Shown piece after piece: positions 33,444 to 42,306 of a stretch of 48,611 bases of DNA. The stretch is from contig JANYFE010000006.1 in NCBI GenBank assembly GCA_025362795.1, positions 1-48,611 of the forward strand, written 5' to 3'. Origin of the DNA: Rhodobacterales bacterium. GTDB lineage: Bacteria > Pseudomonadota > Alphaproteobacteria > Rhodobacterales > Rhodobacteraceae. The notes under the pieces are model-generated. The model was given only the letters and a program-made list of their open reading frames with translations. It made no database searches and had not been told where the DNA came from. Made by a program: the position numbers and the translations under genes. Every line of letters begins with the position of its first letter. Within the stretch, counting starts at the first letter, position 1.

Positions 33444-35144
33444 ATGCTTAACCGTCAAGAAATTTTGTCTGCTTCCCGCGCGGGTCTTCGGCAATTTCGC
33501 CGCGACGAGACCGGTGCTTTGGTCATCTTCGGGCTGGTCTTGTTCTTTCTGATGGTGATGATGGGTGGCCTGGCGATTGACCTGATGCGCTATGAATACA
33601 CCCGCACCAATCTGCAAAACACGCTGGACCGCTCTACCTTGGCTGCCGCCGCGCTGAACCAGAAGCTGACGCCGAAAGACGTGGTGGCGGATTACATGGA
33701 CAAGGCCGGCCTGAGCGACCAACTGGCCAGCGTCACGGTCACCGAAGTTTTGAATTCGCGCATGGTACATTCGATCGGCCGGGCCGACACGCATCCGGTG
33801 TTCCTGCATCTGCTGGGGATCGACAAACTGGATGCGATGGGTGGCAGCCGGGCCGAACAGGCGATCACCAATGTCGAAATCGCTCTGGTGCTGGATATTT
33901 CCGGCTCCATGCAGCGCAACAACAAGATCGGCAACCTCAAGGCCGCAGCGGCGGATTTTGTCGACACGATTTTGGCGAATGACCCGAACCACCGCGTATC
34001 GATCACCATCGTGCCCTATAATGCACAGGTGAACATCGGACCGGTCCTGGTGTCAAAATTCAACATCACCAACCACAACGACGTGGCCAACGACAATTGC
34101 ATCGAATTGCCGCCGTCGGCCTACGGCACCTTGGTGCTGTCGCAGACCGACCCGATGCCAATGATGGCCTATGCCGACATCGCCTATGGCACGAACCTGA
34201 TTGACGCGACGGTCAAGCCCACCAGCGCCAGCGCAAAGCCGGTCTATGACCGGACGTTCTGCAAGCCGAACCCGGCCAACATCATCCGCTTGCCCAGCAA
34301 TGACGCGACCCAACTGAAGTCGGAAATCAATGCGCTGCAAGCGGAGGGCAACACCTCGATCACGCTGGGCATGAAATGGGGCGTCACACTGCTGGACCCT
34401 TCGATGCGCCCGATGTTCACCGATCTGATTGCATCGGGCGACGTGCCGAAGAATATGCCGGCGCGCCCCTTTGACTATAACGATACCAGCGCGATGAAGA
34501 TCGTGGTTCTGATGACCGATGGCGAGCACGTGCAGCACGAGCGGATCACGAATGGCTATAAAACCGGCCCATCGCCGATCTACCTGTCCAAAACCGATGG
34601 CAGCTATTCGGTCTTTTTTGACACCAAGGTCGACAGCGCAAGCGCGGCCAAGATTTGTGCCAGCCGCCCCTACTGGGTGCCGCATCTGAGCGCGTGGCAA
34701 TCGCGCCCGTGGAATAGCACTGCGCCGGCCAGCACCGATTGTTATGACAAGGCCGCAGCAACGACGGGCGTCGCGCAGCAAGACTGGAAAGACATCTGGG
34801 CCAATCTGAAACTGACCTATGTCGCATGGCAGTTCTATGGCCGTGCTTTGGGCACGACCGCCGGCAGCCGCACCGCCGCCTATACCGATGCGCTGACCAA
34901 GATGCGGGCGGTCTATGCGGACGTGGCGACGATGGACACCACGTTGCAACAGTCCTGCACCGGTGCAAAAGACCGCGGCGTCATCGTCTATGGCATCGCG
35001 TTTGAAGCGCCGGCTCATGGTCAGGACGTGATCAAGGCCTGCGCCTCGTCCACCGCAAATTACTTTGCCGCCGATGGGGTCGAAATCAAGACCGCCTTCC
35101 AGACCATCGCCAGCAACATCACCATGCTGAAACTTACCCAATAG
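33444..35144 (+). CDS. TadG-like protein with VWA domain, paralogue 1
   Basis: The 566-residue protein has the TadG-type N-terminus (GALVIFGLVLFFLMVMMGGL, one membrane helix) followed by the ENTLDRSTL-like turn QNTLDRSTLAAAALNQ. A von Willebrand A domain begins near residue 150 with the MIDAS motif DISGSMQ (DxSxS), then the Thr in NTSITLGMKWG and the Asp in VVLMTDGEH. The domain is interrupted by a long insert (residues about 225-290) and followed by many aromatic residues. The final TIASNITMLKLTQ is shared with the next gene. Probably a calcium- or magnesium-dependent adhesive surface protein. The next gene is a full-length paralogue. Confidence 0.82.
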   Translation: MLNRQEILSASRAGLRQFRRDETGALVIFGLVLFFLMVMMGGLAIDLMRYEYTRTNLQNTLDRSTLAAAALNQKLTPKDVVADYMDKAGLSDQLASVTVTEVLNSRMVHSIGRADTHPVFLHLLGIDKLDAMGGSRAEQAITNVEIALVLDISGSMQRNNKIGNLKAAAADFVDTILANDPNHRVSITIVPYNAQVNIGPVLVSKFNITNHNDVANDNCIELPPSAYGTLVLSQTDPMPMMAYADIAYGTNLIDATVKPTSASAKPVYDRTFCKPNPANIIRLPSNDATQLKSEINALQAEGNTSITLGMKWGVTLLDPSMRPMFTDLIASGDVPKNMPARPFDYNDTSAMKIVVLMTDGEHVQHERITNGYKTGPSPIYLSKTDGSYSVFFDTKVDSASAAKICASRPYWVPHLSAWQSRPWNSTAPASTDCYDKAAATTGVAQQDWKDIWANLKLTYVAWQFYGRALGTTAGSRTAAYTDALTKMRAVYADVATMDTTLQQSCTGAKDRGVIVYGIAFEAPAHGQDVIKACASSTANYFAADGVEIKTAFQTIASNITMLKLTQ

Positions 35145-35363
35145 GGCTGCGGCGGTTTTGCAACTTAGGGTATAATAACCTTTCCAAGCCGTTGCGCCAC
35201 CGCAGTAAAACCCCAAATTCGCCGCTTTTTGCAGGAACCATCAAATTGAGCGCACAAAGCCGACATAATTTCGCCCCAGCCCTGACGGTAGAAAACCCTC
35301 GGAGAACTGTGTGGAGGCCTTTCCCGTCGTGGGTGAGGGCACCTTTTGCAGGGGACGATTGTG

Positions 35364-37124
35364 ATGGCAAATTTGCAGATTGGAAGCGGCGGGCGGCACA
35401 GCCGCAAAGCATTGGCGATCCTGCGGCTCTTTGGTCGCAACGAGGATGGCACACTGGTTATCTTTGCGATGATGCTGGTGCTGCTGATGGTAATGATGGG
35501 CGGCATTGCAGTTGACGTCATGCGCTATGAAACCACACGCACCTCTTTGCAAAACACCCTAGACCGCTCTACCCTGGCTGCGGCGGCCCTGACGCAGGGG
35601 CTTGATCCGACTGCGGTTGTGAATGACTATTTCTTGCGGGCGGGTCTGTCGAGCGAGTTGAAATCGGTGACAGTCACCGAGGGTCTGAACTTTCGCAACG
35701 TTTCCGCAACCGCGCTCGCCGATACCAAGCCTTTGTTCCTGCACATGATGGGGATCAATCAGCTGGATGCGGGCGGCCGGTCCACGGCCGAGCAACGCAT
35801 CAACAACGTGGAAATCATGATGGTGCTGGACGTGTCCGGCTCTATGGCGTCCAACAGCAAAATTCAGAATTTGCAGACTGCCGCCAAACAGTTTGTCGCA
35901 ACCGTCCTGGCCAAGGACAACGAACACCTGATTTCGATCGGCATCGTGCCGTTCAACGGGCAGGTCAACCTGGGCACTACGCTATTGTCGAAATACAACG
36001 CGACGCTGCCCAATGCGGCGACTGCCGCCGCCCCGACCCTGACGGCGACCAACGTGAATTGCGTCGATCTGCCTGCCAGCGCCTACGACGACAGCACGAT
36101 GAGCAGCGCACTGGCTTTGCCGATGACGGCCAATGCCGACACCTATTCTGGCACCAACCAGACGACGGCCTATGTCGCCTACAGCGACACCAGCTACAGC
36201 GTGCCCAATGCCGCCAACGCCTGGTGTCCGCCCAAGCCCGGCAACATCGTGCGGGTGCCCCAGCAGGACGTGGCCACGCTGCAAGGCTATATTAACGGTC
36301 TGTCCGCAGTGGGGGCAACCTCGATCAACGCCGGCATGAAATGGGGCCTGACCCTGCTTGACCCAAGTTCACGCCCGATGTTTTCCACATTGATCGGTGC
36401 CAATGTGATTCCTGCGACGATGGCGGGTCGTCCGTTCGAGTATCAGGACAACGAGGCGATGAAGGTGATCGTCCTGATGACAGATGGCGAGAATTTCCCG
36501 GAAGAGCGGGTAAATGCGTATTACAAGGGCGCCATTTCGCCGATCTACAGAGGCACCAGCGACAACAATTATTCGATCTTCCACGTCAGCAAGGTGGACA
36601 ACACCAGCGCCGCCACGATCGCCGCCAGCAAACCCTATTACGTTCCGCATCTGGGGGCCTGGCATGTGCGCCCGTGGAATGGCACGGTACCGCTCGTTAC
36701 CGACACCTACATTCCGTCGGCGACGATCACTGGGGCCACCATCCAGACCTGGCCGCAGATCTGGGCCAACATGCGTCTGAGCTATGTTGCCTGGCAGTTC
36801 TACGCGCGTCCACTGGGGGGCAACAACAGCACGCTCCGCACCCAGACTTACAGTGACACGATAAGTCTGTTCCGCACCAAGACCGACGTCTCGACCGCCA
36901 ATACCCCGGTGATGGACGGGCAGATGAACGCGATCTGCACGATGGCCAAAAACAACAACGTGATCGTCTATGGCATCGCGTTCGAGGCGCCTACCGGCGG
37001 TCAGACCGCAATCCGTAACTGTTCGACCTCGCCTGCGCATTACTTCAACGCGCAGGGCCTGCAAATCTCCACGGCTTTTACCGCCATCGCCAACAATATC
37101 AGTCAATTGAGGTTGACCCAATGA
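35364..37124 (+). CDS. TadG-like protein with VWA domain, paralogue 2
   Basis: The 586-residue protein is homologous along its full length to the preceding one: same N-terminal helix (TLVIFAMMLVLLMVMMGGIA), VMRYETTRTSLQNTLDRSTL, MIDAS DVSGSMA, Thr in ATSINAGMKWG, Asp in VLMTDGENFPEERV, and C-terminus AIANNISQLRLTQ. It differs in the insert between MIDAS elements and carries many Thr/Asn residues. I start at ATG 35364, after GGGGA, rather than 35346. Its TGA overlaps the next start (ATGA), so it is coupled to the TadE-like gene. The 219-base gap before it holds no gene I recognise. A tandem duplication is the likely origin. Confidence 0.85.
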   Translation: MANLQIGSGGRHSRKALAILRLFGRNEDGTLVIFAMMLVLLMVMMGGIAVDVMRYETTRTSLQNTLDRSTLAAAALTQGLDPTAVVNDYFLRAGLSSELKSVTVTEGLNFRNVSATALADTKPLFLHMMGINQLDAGGRSTAEQRINNVEIMMVLDVSGSMASNSKIQNLQTAAKQFVATVLAKDNEHLISIGIVPFNGQVNLGTTLLSKYNATLPNAATAAAPTLTATNVNCVDLPASAYDDSTMSSALALPMTANADTYSGTNQTTAYVAYSDTSYSVPNAANAWCPPKPGNIVRVPQQDVATLQGYINGLSAVGATSINAGMKWGLTLLDPSSRPMFSTLIGANVIPATMAGRPFEYQDNEAMKVIVLMTDGENFPEERVNAYYKGAISPIYRGTSDNNYSIFHVSKVDNTSAATIAASKPYYVPHLGAWHVRPWNGTVPLVTDTYIPSATITGATIQTWPQIWANMRLSYVAWQFYARPLGGNNSTLRTQTYSDTISLFRTKTDVSTANTPVMDGQMNAICTMAKNNNVIVYGIAFEAPTGGQTAIRNCSTSPAHYFNAQGLQISTAFTAIANNISQLRLTQ

Positions 37125-37678
37125 CACGGCTTTTCCGCCGAATTGTGGATCGGCTGTCCTTTCGGATACCCGATTCCCTACGCCGCGAGGACGGCACGGC
37201 CACGATGGAATTCGTGCTGGTAATTCCGGTGATCATGGCGATTTTCATGGCTTCGTTTGAAAGCGGGTTGTTGATGACCCGCTCGATCATGCTGGAGCAA
37301 GCGGTCGATATGACGATGCGAGAGTTGCGGCTTGGGCACTATCCCAACGCCACGAACATGACGCTGAAAAAGGAAATCTGTGGTCGAACGGTGGTTTTCG
37401 CCAATTGCGTCAGCAGCATGAAGATCGAGTTGCAAAGGGTCAGCACGAGCAGCTGGACGATGCCAAGCGGTCCGACGAAATGCATCAACCGAGCCGACAA
37501 CATCGATCCGGTAATCACGATGAACGCCGGACAACAAAACGACCTGATGCTGATCCGGGTCTGCGTGGTGCTGCAAGCGATTTTCCCAACGACCGGGCTT
37601 GGCTTGCAAATGCCACTGGATAACGGCGGCGGCTACAAGCTGATCGCAAGATCGGCCTTTGTGGTGGAACCGAGTTGA
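37121..37678 (+). CDS. TadE-like pilus assembly protein
   Basis: The 185-residue protein has a basic start, then LRREDGTATMEFVLVIPVIM with the invariant Glu of TadE helices, and a long periplasmic part with an even number of Cys (KKEICGRTVVFANCVSS, KCINRADN and RVCVVLQ), suggesting disulfides in the envelope. It begins inside the last codon of VWA paralogue 2 and is followed after 10 bases by another TadE-like gene. A role as a minor pilin or coupling protein for the VWA proteins is inferred. Confidence 0.78.
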   Translation: MTRLFRRIVDRLSFRIPDSLRREDGTATMEFVLVIPVIMAIFMASFESGLLMTRSIMLEQAVDMTMRELRLGHYPNATNMTLKKEICGRTVVFANCVSSMKIELQRVSTSSWTMPSGPTKCINRADNIDPVITMNAGQQNDLMLIRVCVVLQAIFPTTGLGLQMPLDNGGGYKLIARSAFVVEPS

Positions 37679-37688
37679 GGGCGCATAC

Positions 37689-38297
37689 ATGAAAAACCTG
37701 TCATCCTTGCTGCGTCTGCCCAAGCGCCGCCCCTCCGGGCGCTGGCTGACGCGGTTCCTGCGCGACGAAACCGCAACGGTCGTGGCCGAGGCGGTAATCG
37801 TTTTGCCGTTGTTCCTGTGGGCCTATATCGCGCTTTATGTCTATTGGGACGCGTTCCGGTCGATGAATACGGTGCAAAAGGCGAGCTACACCGTTTCGGA
37901 CATGATCTCGCGCGAGCAATCGAAAACCGGGATCACAACAGCCTATATCACGGGCATGAAACAGGTGATGGAATACCTGATCGACCATGATCAGTCGGTG
38001 CAGATGCGAGTCACCTCTGTCAGCTGGAGCGATCCGAACAAGCGGTTCGAAGTGCATTGGTCCCGCTCGCCAAGCAATACAATGACGCCGCTGACCACGG
38101 CGACGCTGCAGCACTATGCCGGCCATATTCCCAAGATGTCAGCCGGAGATTATGTGATCGTGGTCGAGGTTGATGTTGCCTACGAGCCGGCATTTGATGT
38201 CGGCTTGCCCAAGCAAACGTTCCACCAGTTCATCGTGACTCGGCCGCGTTTCCTGCCCTGCATCGCGCTGGACAATATATCCTGCCCCGTTGGCTGA
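37689..38297 (+). CDS. TadE-like pilus assembly protein
   Basis: The 202-residue protein MKNLSSLLRLPKRRPSGRWL continues FLRDETATVVAEAVIVLPLF, again the TadE membrane helix with its Glu, and then a periplasmic domain rich in Ser/Thr/Met. It follows its TadE-like neighbour by 10 bases and ends the four-gene plus-strand unit, after which there is a strong intrinsic terminator. I start at 37689; the frame extends upstream into the previous gene. Confidence 0.78.
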   Translation: MKNLSSLLRLPKRRPSGRWLTRFLRDETATVVAEAVIVLPLFLWAYIALYVYWDAFRSMNTVQKASYTVSDMISREQSKTGITTAYITGMKQVMEYLIDHDQSVQMRVTSVSWSDPNKRFEVHWSRSPSNTMTPLTTATLQHYAGHIPKMSAGDYVIVVEVDVAYEPAFDVGLPKQTFHQFIVTRPRFLPCIALDNISCPVG

Positions 38298-38303
38298 TCA
38301 ATC

Positions 38304-38324
38304 TGATCTGTATATCAGATCAGG
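38304..38324. repeat. Perfect 8-bp inverted repeat after the TadE-like gene
   Basis: CTGATCTG (38304-38311) and CAGATCAG (38317-38324) flank TATAT. No T-run follows; it lies just ahead of the intrinsic terminator and may support it. Confidence 0.6.
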
Positions 38325-38344
38325 TAAGCGCCAACTCACAGCCA

Positions 38345-38381
38345 AACGACCCTGATCGTCTCGCCCGATCAGGGTCGTTTT
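38345..38381 (+). terminator. Rho-independent terminator closing the VWA/TadE unit
   Basis: AACGACCCTGATCG (38345-38358) pairs perfectly with CGATCAGGGTCGTT (38366-38379), a 14-bp stem with a 7-base loop, followed by a short T-run (to 38381). It may also act on transcripts from the opposite direction, but no gene points that way. Confidence 0.85.
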
Positions 38382-38492
38382 CTGGTGTTTGTGCATTTTT
38401 GCGCAATAAGAGGGCCGAGATCCGCTAAGTCAGGGGACTGGTTCTGTGCGGCATGCTGCCCTAAATCTGCTGACAAGACACAGGAGATTGCC

Positions 38493-39404
38493 ATGTCGAT
38501 CCGACCAATTGCCCAAACCAACCTGGCCATGCCAACACTCGAAGGGGCCGGCGTGCATCTGCACCGCGCCTTCGGCTTTGGCGACCCCAAGCGCATGGAC
38601 CCGTTCCTGCTGTTTGACGACTTTCGCAACGAAGACCCGCGCGACTTCGCCCGCGGCTTTCCCTGGCATCCGCACCGCGGGATCGAGACGATCACCTATG
38701 TGCTGTCCGGCTCGGTCGATCACGGTGACAGTTTGGGCAATCGCGGCACGCTGAAGGGCGGCGATGTGCAATGGATGACTGCGGGTTCGGGGATTTTGCA
38801 TCAGGAAATGCCCAAGGGCAACGCGCGGGGCCAGATGCACGGGTTTCAGCTGTGGGCCAACCTGCCCTCGGCGCTGAAGATGACGGCGCCCCGTTATCAG
38901 GACGTCAAGGGCGGCGATATCCCGGAAGTGATGGATGACGACGGCACTGTGGTAAAAGTCGTGGTGGGGTCGTTCTGGGGCAAGACTGGGCCGGTCGACG
39001 GTATCGCGGCGGATCCGCAGTATCTGGATATTTTCGTGCCGCCGGGGCGTCGCAAGGTGTTCAAGGTGGACACCCGCCGTCACGCCTTTGCCTATGTCTT
39101 TGAAGGATCGGCCAGTTTCCGCGACGCCAGCCGCCCACGTGGCGTGCTGTTGGAAAAAGAGGTCAAGGGCCAGGAGGTCAATATCCGAGACATGTCGGGC
39201 AACCGCACGCTGATCGAATTCGGCAACGGCGACGAAGTCGTGGTCCAGGCCGGTGACGATGGCGTGCGGTTCCTGCTGATTTCCGGGGCACCCTTGCAAG
39301 AGCCGGTAGCCTGGCACGGGCCGATCGTGATGAACACCCAAGCCGAGATCAATCAGGCGATGGCGGATTTGCGCAACGGCACCTTTATCAAACCGGCGCA
39401 CTGA
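38493..39404 (+). CDS. Pirin-family cupin protein
   Basis: The 303-residue protein has the two-cupin pirin plan: HLHRAFGFGDPKRMDPFLLF at the start, FPWHPHRGIETITYVLSGS with the metal-binding histidines, HGDSLGNRG, and the second cupin with WANLPSALKMTAP and YVFEGSASF. Pirins are iron-binding proteins reported as quercetinases or transcription cofactors; the function in alphaproteobacteria is unknown. The ATG at 38493 has CAGGAG 7 bases upstream. It stands alone after the terminator of the VWA unit, with a hairpin-forming element downstream. Confidence 0.92.
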   Translation: MSIRPIAQTNLAMPTLEGAGVHLHRAFGFGDPKRMDPFLLFDDFRNEDPRDFARGFPWHPHRGIETITYVLSGSVDHGDSLGNRGTLKGGDVQWMTAGSGILHQEMPKGNARGQMHGFQLWANLPSALKMTAPRYQDVKGGDIPEVMDDDGTVVKVVVGSFWGKTGPVDGIAADPQYLDIFVPPGRRKVFKVDTRRHAFAYVFEGSASFRDASRPRGVLLEKEVKGQEVNIRDMSGNRTLIEFGNGDEVVVQAGDDGVRFLLISGAPLQEPVAWHGPIVMNTQAEINQAMADLRNGTFIKPAH

Positions 39405-39443
39405 CCACGACCCCGGGACTAGCATCTCTGCCCGCTCCGACCC

Positions 39444-39465
39444 GTCGCCAAGAGTATTTGGCGAC
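39444..39465. repeat. GAGTATTTG element, copy 2, with hairpin
   Basis: GTCGCCAA (39444-39451) and TTGGCGAC (39458-39465) form a perfect 8-bp hairpin around GAGTAT, followed by aggcgaatgtgaag. The core GAGTATTTG matches the element at 14221-14256. Both copies sit just downstream of genes. Confidence 0.6.
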
Positions 39466-39515
39466 AGGCGAATGTGAAGGGTTTAAGCGCTGCTCGGAAA
39501 ACGGTAAACGGGGGC

Positions 39516-39734
39516 ATGTTGAAATACCTTCTTGTCTTGTGCCTGATGGTTGCTGGGTGTGGCACCTTCCCAAAGGTAAGCTGGCCAGCGGGACCGGTGG
39601 GGACACCCCCTGCCCTGCTGCCGCTGTCCGAGATTACGGCGCCGACCAGTCCTGCTCTGGACGGACGTGGCGCGGCACTGGCGGCCGAGGCGGCGGCGTT
39701 GAAAGCACGGGCCGCCGCGATTGGCGGCACCTAG
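39516..39734 (+). CDS. Small lipoprotein, unknown function
   Basis: The 72-residue protein MLKYLLVLCLMVAGCGTFPK has a lipoprotein signal peptide with lipobox L-M-V-A-G-C, so it should be anchored by lipid at Cys15. The rest is Pro- and Ala-rich (PAGPVGTPPALLPLSEITAP) and ends with a possible helix, RGAALAAEAAALKARAAAI. I start at 39516 rather than at the longer in-frame start at 39474 because the signal peptide begins there. It lies between pirin and hom; no family is recognised. Confidence 0.65.
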   Translation: MLKYLLVLCLMVAGCGTFPKVSWPAGPVGTPPALLPLSEITAPTSPALDGRGAALAAEAAALKARAAAIGGT

Positions 39735-39797
39735 CCCTCGTTGCCAGAGGCTTGCGAAACCGCTAACAGGCGGGCAAAGCAAAAGATGAGGCCTGCC

Positions 39798-41096
39798 ATG
39801 ACCCCCCGCCCCAACCCTGACCTGCGCATCGGACTGGCAGGCCTTGGCACGGTCGGGATCGGCGTGGTCAAGGTGATCCAGCGCCATTCCGATCTGATTG
39901 CTGCACGGGCCGGCCGTCGCGTCGTGATCACCGCCGTCTCGGCCCGGGATCAAAGCAAGAGCCGCAGTACCGATCTGTCAGGCTATGCCTGGGAAACTGA
40001 CCCGGTCGCCTTGGCGCGGCGCGGCGATGTTGATGTCTTTGTCGAGGTGATGGGCGGCCATGAAGGACCGGCGAAGGCCGCGACCGAGGCGGCGATTGCA
40101 GCGGGCAAGGACGTGGTGACCGCCAACAAGGCGCTGCTCGCCCATCACGGACAGGCACTGGCCGTAGCGGCCGAGGCTGCGGGGCGGATAATCCGGTTCG
40201 AGGGCGCCGTAGCGGGCGGCATTCCGGTGATCAAGGCCCTGACCGAGGGGCTGGCGGGCAACCAGATCAAGCGCGTCATGGGCGTGATGAATGGCAGCTG
40301 CAACTACATCCTGACCCGGATGCAGAACGAAGGTCTGTCTTATCAGGAGGTTTTCGACGCCGCCCAACAGCTGGGCTATCTGGAAGCCGACCCCAATCTG
40401 GATGTGGGCGGCATCGACGCGGGCCACAAACTGAGCCTTCTGGCCGCCATAGCCTTTGGCACCCAGGTCAGCTTTGACGCGGTCGAACTTGAAGGCATTG
40501 GCGCGATTTCCATCGACGACATCCGGCTGGCCGCCGATATGGGCTACCGGATCAAGCTTTTGGGCGTAGCGCAATTGACAGGCCGGGGGTTGGAGCAGCG
40601 GATGACGCCGTGCCTCGTGCCCGCCGACAGCCCGCTTGGCCAGTTGCAGGGCGGCACCAACATGGTGGTGCTGGAAGGCGACGCCGTGGGCCAGATCGTG
40701 CTGCGTGGACCGGGCGCCGGTGAAGGCCCGACCGCCAGCGCCGTGATGAGCGACGTGATAGACATTGCAAGGGGATTGCGTCTGCCGACTTTTGGCCAGC
40801 CTGCGGCCAACCTTGCCGTGCCGATCGCTGCCAAAGCCACGACCACGGCACCCTATTACCTTCGGATGACGCTGTTAGACAAACCCGGCGCTTTGGCCAA
40901 GATCGCCACCTGTCTGGGCGAGGCCGGTGTCAGCATCGACCGGATGCGGCAGTATGGCCATCAGGGCGTCAATGCCCCGGTTCTGATCGTGACGCACAAG
41001 GCGGCGCGCGATGACATCGACCACGCCGTGACCCGCTTCGCGGCCACCGGTGTTCTGGTCGGCGCCCCGGTTGCCTTGCGGATCGAGGAAGTCTGA
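39798..41096 (+). CDS. hom: Homoserine dehydrogenase
   Basis: Hom reduces aspartate semialdehyde to homoserine, at the branch to threonine and methionine. The 432-residue protein has GLAGLGTVGIGVVK (NAD(P)-binding), GAVAGGIPVIKALTEGL, NGSCNYILTRMQNEG, EADPNLDVGGIDAGHKL and a C-terminal ACT domain beginning LLDKPGALAKIATCL, which usually gives threonine inhibition. TGAGG lies 6 bases before the ATG at 39798; ATG 39786 is an alternative. It starts the conserved order hom - two exported proteins - glpX - recJ. Confidence 0.97.
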   Translation: MTPRPNPDLRIGLAGLGTVGIGVVKVIQRHSDLIAARAGRRVVITAVSARDQSKSRSTDLSGYAWETDPVALARRGDVDVFVEVMGGHEGPAKAATEAAIAAGKDVVTANKALLAHHGQALAVAAEAAGRIIRFEGAVAGGIPVIKALTEGLAGNQIKRVMGVMNGSCNYILTRMQNEGLSYQEVFDAAQQLGYLEADPNLDVGGIDAGHKLSLLAAIAFGTQVSFDAVELEGIGAISIDDIRLAADMGYRIKLLGVAQLTGRGLEQRMTPCLVPADSPLGQLQGGTNMVVLEGDAVGQIVLRGPGAGEGPTASAVMSDVIDIARGLRLPTFGQPAANLAVPIAAKATTTAPYYLRMTLLDKPGALAKIATCLGEAGVSIDRMRQYGHQGVNAPVLIVTHKAARDDIDHAVTRFAATGVLVGAPVALRIEEV

Positions 41097-41147
41097 CCGC
41101 TTGACAGACGTGGCCTGCGAGCGCAGCCTGCGCAGCAAGAGGTGAGC

Positions 41148-42260
41148 ATGCTCAAACCCCTGTTTCTGGCTTTGGCGCTTTACCCGATTCCGGCTTTGGC
41201 CAATACTCTGACCGGCGCAGACGACCCGCAATTCCAAACCTTGGTGACCCGGCTGCTAGCCGCCGACGACCCCGCCGCCGTCAAGGGCCTTTACGACCTT
41301 GCGGCGCAGGGCAATATTGCAGCACTGGTGCTGTTGCCGCTCGCAGAAGGCTGGGTTCCGGCCCAGGGCAGTTTCACCGAAAAGAAAAAATTGCGCCAGA
41401 TCGACGGGCAAAGGATCGAAGACCTCGCCGCCAAGTCCGATCCTGTCGCCGCACTGTGGCAGGGCGGCACCAGCAAAAGCGACCTGCCCGGCGTCATAGC
41501 CCGGGCACTCGACCTGTACCGACAAAGCGAGCCGCGCAAGGCCGACACCCTGCTGTCTGCCGCCTCCCTTCAGGATCCGAATATGGCGCTGCCGTCGGGC
41601 TTTGCCGATTTGCCCGCCGATCCGCGCATGCTGGCGTCGATGCTCGAATATCGGATGAATCTTGGGGACGGTTCGGTCTTGCCCACCCTGCAGAACTGGC
41701 TTGACAGCGACCGGATCGAAGGCTGGATCGTGATGGCGATTCTTGCGAATCCGGACGTGACTTCGAATGCCAAAGCCCTCGCGGCCGAGATCAAACTTCC
41801 GCCCGATGCGGCAGCATGGATCGCAGATGGGGTTCGCATTGTAGATCTGGGGAAGCAGAATTCACCCCCGGTGCCAGCCGAAACGGTGTCTGTTGTGATG
41901 ACGAATTTGATGCCGCGCCCCCTGTTTGCGCCAGTGCGGGCTTATTGCGAAGCCCGGTGCCCGACATCTGCGGCTGCCTGCGAAGCCGCTTTCGTAACGC
42001 TCCTTGGCGTGCCCCATCTGTCGTTAGATCAAGCAACCCCGTTACATGACACGATGAGCGAGGCCGAATTCTTTGCCTCACCGCGCGGCGAACAAGTGTT
42101 GGTGGGACAAGCCCTCATAGCTTGGAGCCACCGACTCGGAGGCGCCGGCTATTCCGGCCCGCTGCAGGATAACCACGCCTTTCAGACCGCCAGCACCGTT
42201 AACGCCTGTTTCGCGGCGGGGGCGCTGCGCGCGTCCGTGCCACTGCCAGCCGCCCCCTGA
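41148..42260 (+). CDS. Exported protein, paralogue A
   Basis: I do not recognise a named family. The 370-residue protein has a signal peptide (LKPLFLALALYPIPALA) and a helical body with short repeats of the Sel1/TPR kind (for example GLYDLAAQGNIAALVLLPLA). Its C-terminus shows LMPRPLFAPVRAYCEARCPT and ACEAAFVTLLG, a C-x3-C-x6-C arrangement fit for periplasmic disulfides, then FFASPRGEQVL and VNACFAAGALRA. AAGAGG precedes the ATG at 41148 by 5 bases. It is closely related to the next gene, and both sit between hom and glpX. Confidence 0.7.
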   Translation: MLKPLFLALALYPIPALANTLTGADDPQFQTLVTRLLAADDPAAVKGLYDLAAQGNIAALVLLPLAEGWVPAQGSFTEKKKLRQIDGQRIEDLAAKSDPVAALWQGGTSKSDLPGVIARALDLYRQSEPRKADTLLSAASLQDPNMALPSGFADLPADPRMLASMLEYRMNLGDGSVLPTLQNWLDSDRIEGWIVMAILANPDVTSNAKALAAEIKLPPDAAAWIADGVRIVDLGKQNSPPVPAETVSVVMTNLMPRPLFAPVRAYCEARCPTSAAACEAAFVTLLGVPHLSLDQATPLHDTMSEAEFFASPRGEQVLVGQALIAWSHRLGGAGYSGPLQDNHAFQTASTVNACFAAGALRASVPLPAAP

Positions 42261-42306
42261 TCCTGCGCTTGACAGTGGCGGAGCCTGCGGCTTGGGAGGG
42301 CCTGTC

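Noticed and set aside
34053-35216. 387-residue minus-strand frame over VWA gene 1
   Set aside because: Antisense of a well-supported gene.
38430-39425. Minus-strand frame over pirin
   Set aside because: Antisense shadow; pirin motifs on the plus strand are unmistakable.
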